Part shown: positions 62,340-64,000 of the stretch, piece after piece | Layout: each line of letters begins with the position of its first letter | How positions within the stretch are numbered: the stretch's first letter is position 1 | NCBI RefSeq assembly: GCF_000515415.1 | Contig: NZ_KI911783.1 | Span: 7,984,964-8,048,963 of the forward strand | Reading direction: 5' to 3' | DNA from: Bradyrhizobium sp. WSM1417 | GTDB lineage: Bacteria > Pseudomonadota > Alphaproteobacteria > Rhizobiales > Xanthobacteraceae | Length of the DNA stretch: 64,000 bases | Translations under genes and position numbers: made by a program | Notes under the pieces: generated by a model | The model's database searches: none | Told to the model about the DNA's origin: nothing | Seen by the model: the letters and a program-made list of their open reading frames with translations, nothing else

Positions 62340-63890
62340 TCACGCCGGCTTCAGTGAGGCCAGCGCGTTCTCCAGCAGCAAGCGCACCCGCGCTGCGTCG
62401 CCGGATTTCACCACGGCGGGATCGAGATAGAGCTCCAGCCCCGGTGCGCGCTCGGTGATGATGCCGCTTGTCTCCACTGAAGCGTCGTTCAGCGCATCCA
62501 CGGAGTACGGAATCACTTCGCGGCTGATGCCCTTCATCGTGATCGCGGGCAGCGCGTGGGCGCTGACCAGCGCGAAGGTTTCATAGCTCAGCACGATGCC
62601 GCCGGGCTCGGCGATCGATTGCAGGCGCGCGGCGAGGTTCGCCTCCGCACCGATGATGGTGTAGTCCATGCGGTCGCTGCTGCCGAAATTGCCGACATTG
62701 CAATAGCCGGAATTGATGCCCATGCGGGCCTTGAACGGCAGCTCGATGCCGGAGGCGCGCCATTTCGCATTGAGCTCGGTGAGGCGGTGCTGCATGCGCC
62801 AGGCCATCCGGAGACAGGCCTGGGCGTCGGCGCGGTCGCCCTTGGTCTCGGGGTCGCCGAAGAAGATCAGCATGGCATCGCCGATGAACTTGTCGATGGT
62901 CCCGCCAAATTCGTGGGCGACCGCCGACATCTCGGTGAAATATTCGTTGAGGAGCTGGGTCAGCAACTCCGGCTGGAGCCGCTCCGCCGTCGCGGTGAAG
63001 TTCTGGATGTCCGAGAAGAAGATGGTGAGCTTCTTGCGTTCGGTGTGGATGGTGACGTCCTTCTGGCCAGAGAAGATGCTTCGGTAGACCTGCGGCGGAA
63101 TGTAACGCGAGATCTTCATCGAGAGTGAGGCGAGGAAGTCGTTGGCGGATTCGAGCTCCTTGTTCATGCCCTTGATGCGGCTCGCCTGACGGCGCTGCAG
63201 CGAGAGAAACGATAAGCCGCTGCCGGCCGCGATCAGGAAATAGGCCAAGAGGAATTTGAACGAGAAGATGTTGGCGGCGATCGGCTGGGCGATGATCACC
63301 TCCTGGATGCCCCTGACGTCACCCACCTTCCAATCCTTCTTCGGACTTTCGGGGTGGCTGTTGTGGCAGCTGACGCAGGCCGGGCCCATCATCACCGGAG
63401 CGATCAGCCGGACCTTGTCGTTGAACAGCGAGGTCTCGGTCTCGACGATCTTCTGCTCGGGATCGTTGCGAAGCGATTCGAGCGCATCCTTCTCGAACTT
63501 GTCGAGCTGGTGCGGGGCGCGATTCTGGAACGGGAAGTCCGAGACGAAACGGTAGGTGATGTTTTCCTGCTGCGCTCCGATCACCCGCCCGAGCTCCAGC
63601 GACAGCGTCGCCGGGATCGGGATCGCGCCGGGGACGGATTCGTAGTTGTGAACGACTTTCGTCGAGCCATTTGGATTGGCGATGATGCGCCCGACTACAT
63701 TGGTCGCGTAGTAGCTGCGCACGCTCGTGATCACCGAATTCAGGTCGATCGCCTGCCGCCGCAGCGCGGTCTTGCTGAGCTCGGTCAGGTCCAGCCAAAC
63801 CGCGAGCGGCAAAGCGAGCAGGAGGAAGGCGACCGCGGCACCGGTCAGGATGCCGCTCTTGCGCTGTTCTTCGGAGATCTCTTGCTTCAC
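62340..63890 (-). CDS. Membrane adenylate cyclase with c-type haem sensor domain
   Basis: A 516-residue protein from GTG 63890. A membrane helix lies at about 14-33, then a periplasmic Tll0287-like/DUF3365 domain with a haem-attachment motif ACVSCHNSHP (Cys172, Cys175, His176). A second helix follows at about 206-230, and a class III cyclase domain at about 285-465. The cyclase metal ligands Asp294 and Asp338, the adenine-specifying Lys334 with Asp409-Thr411, and Asn418/Arg422 for transition-state stabilisation are all present, so it should make cAMP. Haem redox state or gas binding in the periplasm probably sets activity. The start could be further upstream. Confidence 0.9.
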   Translation of the reverse strand: MKQEISEEQRKSGILTGAAVAFLLLALPLAVWLDLTELSKTALRRQAIDLNSVITSVRSYYATNVVGRIIANPNGSTKVVHNYESVPGAIPIPATLSLELGRVIGAQQENITYRFVSDFPFQNRAPHQLDKFEKDALESLRNDPEQKIVETETSLFNDKVRLIAPVMMGPACVSCHNSHPESPKKDWKVGDVRGIQEVIIAQPIAANIFSFKFLLAYFLIAAGSGLSFLSLQRRQASRIKGMNKELESANDFLASLSMKISRYIPPQVYRSIFSGQKDVTIHTERKKLTIFFSDIQNFTATAERLQPELLTQLLNEYFTEMSAVAHEFGGTIDKFIGDAMLIFFGDPETKGDRADAQACLRMAWRMQHRLTELNAKWRASGIELPFKARMGINSGYCNVGNFGSSDRMDYTIIGAEANLAARLQSIAEPGGIVLSYETFALVSAHALPAITMKGISREVIPYSVDALNDASVETSGIITERAPGLELYLDPAVVKSGDAARVRLLLENALASLKPA

Positions 63891-64000
63891 TCTTTGGCTC
63901 CGTGATGAGCGTTCTTGTCTCGAACTCGGGGGATGCGGAACAGAGCCAATAAACGCGCTCCCGCGCAACCCCATTTTATGGTGATCGCGCCAAGCCGCTT
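63891..64000. other. Upstream region of the adenylate cyclase, window end
   Basis: The open frame of the cyclase continues to 63974 but without coding-like residues. No other gene is evident before the window ends. It likely holds the cyclase promoter. Confidence 0.35.

Overview
The window looks like a chromosomal segment of a slow-growing rhizobium-type alphaproteobacterium, most likely Bradyrhizobium or a close relative. This is inferred from the high GC content, the strong GC bias at third codon positions (which produces long spurious antisense frames), frequent GTG/TTG starts, the gene families present and the several kinds of long intergenic palindrome. I see no tRNA, rRNA, CRISPR array, phage gene or transposase, so it reads as ordinary chromosome rich in accessory metabolism.

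Layout. (1) 1-1508: end of a short-chain dehydrogenase, then a pirin and a WrbA-type quinone reductase. (2) 1552-12206: surface-polysaccharide locus with a CelD-like acetyltransferase, an O-antigen ligase/polymerase, three glycosyltransferases, a methyltransferase, a Wzc/ExoP-like co-polymerase and a WecG/TagA-type transferase. (3) 12485-16915: small unknown protein and a 1371-residue cyclic-di-GMP enzyme with five tandem GAF units. (4) 17212-20469: Ldh-type dehydrogenase, LLM flavin monooxygenase and FAH-family hydrolase, apparently one catabolic operon. (5) 20625-26180: Lrp/AsnC regulator divergent from a fused indolepyruvate:ferredoxin oxidoreductase and an amidase. (6) 26175-30771: LysR regulator divergent from an EmrAB-like pump and an AhpD-like protein. 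(7) 30930-35084: D-amino-acid transaminase and a GltIJKL-type transporter. (8) 35201-44600: M20 peptidase, second LLM monooxygenase, benzoylformate-decarboxylase-like ThDP enzyme, a GFA protein lacking expected zinc ligands, an old yellow enzyme, an aldehyde dehydrogenase and an SDR. (9) 44732-49577: zinc-ribbon protein, Rieske plus two paralogous amidohydrolases, then YiaAB and PspA divergent from a TetR regulator. (10) 49692-54200: dihydropyrimidinase, an orphan Tat-exported binding protein and a membrane-anchored GH3 enzyme. (11) 54388-58190: DUF4173 membrane protein with a response regulator/sensor kinase pair. (12) 58187-63890: a 46-residue membrane protein, an AlkB-like dioxygenase, secreted proteins, an orphan LivJ-type binding protein and an adenylate cyclase with a c-type haem sensor domain.

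The strongest regulatory signals are three perfect palindromes between pspA and its TetR neighbour, a duplicated promoter/operator in front of both halves of the efflux pump, and a palindrome between the Lrp gene and the indolepyruvate oxidoreductase. Other points worth checking are the 182-residue GAF periodicity, the haem-sensing cyclase, enzymes missing expected catalytic or metal-binding residues, and an intra-operon hairpin in the glutamate-type transporter.
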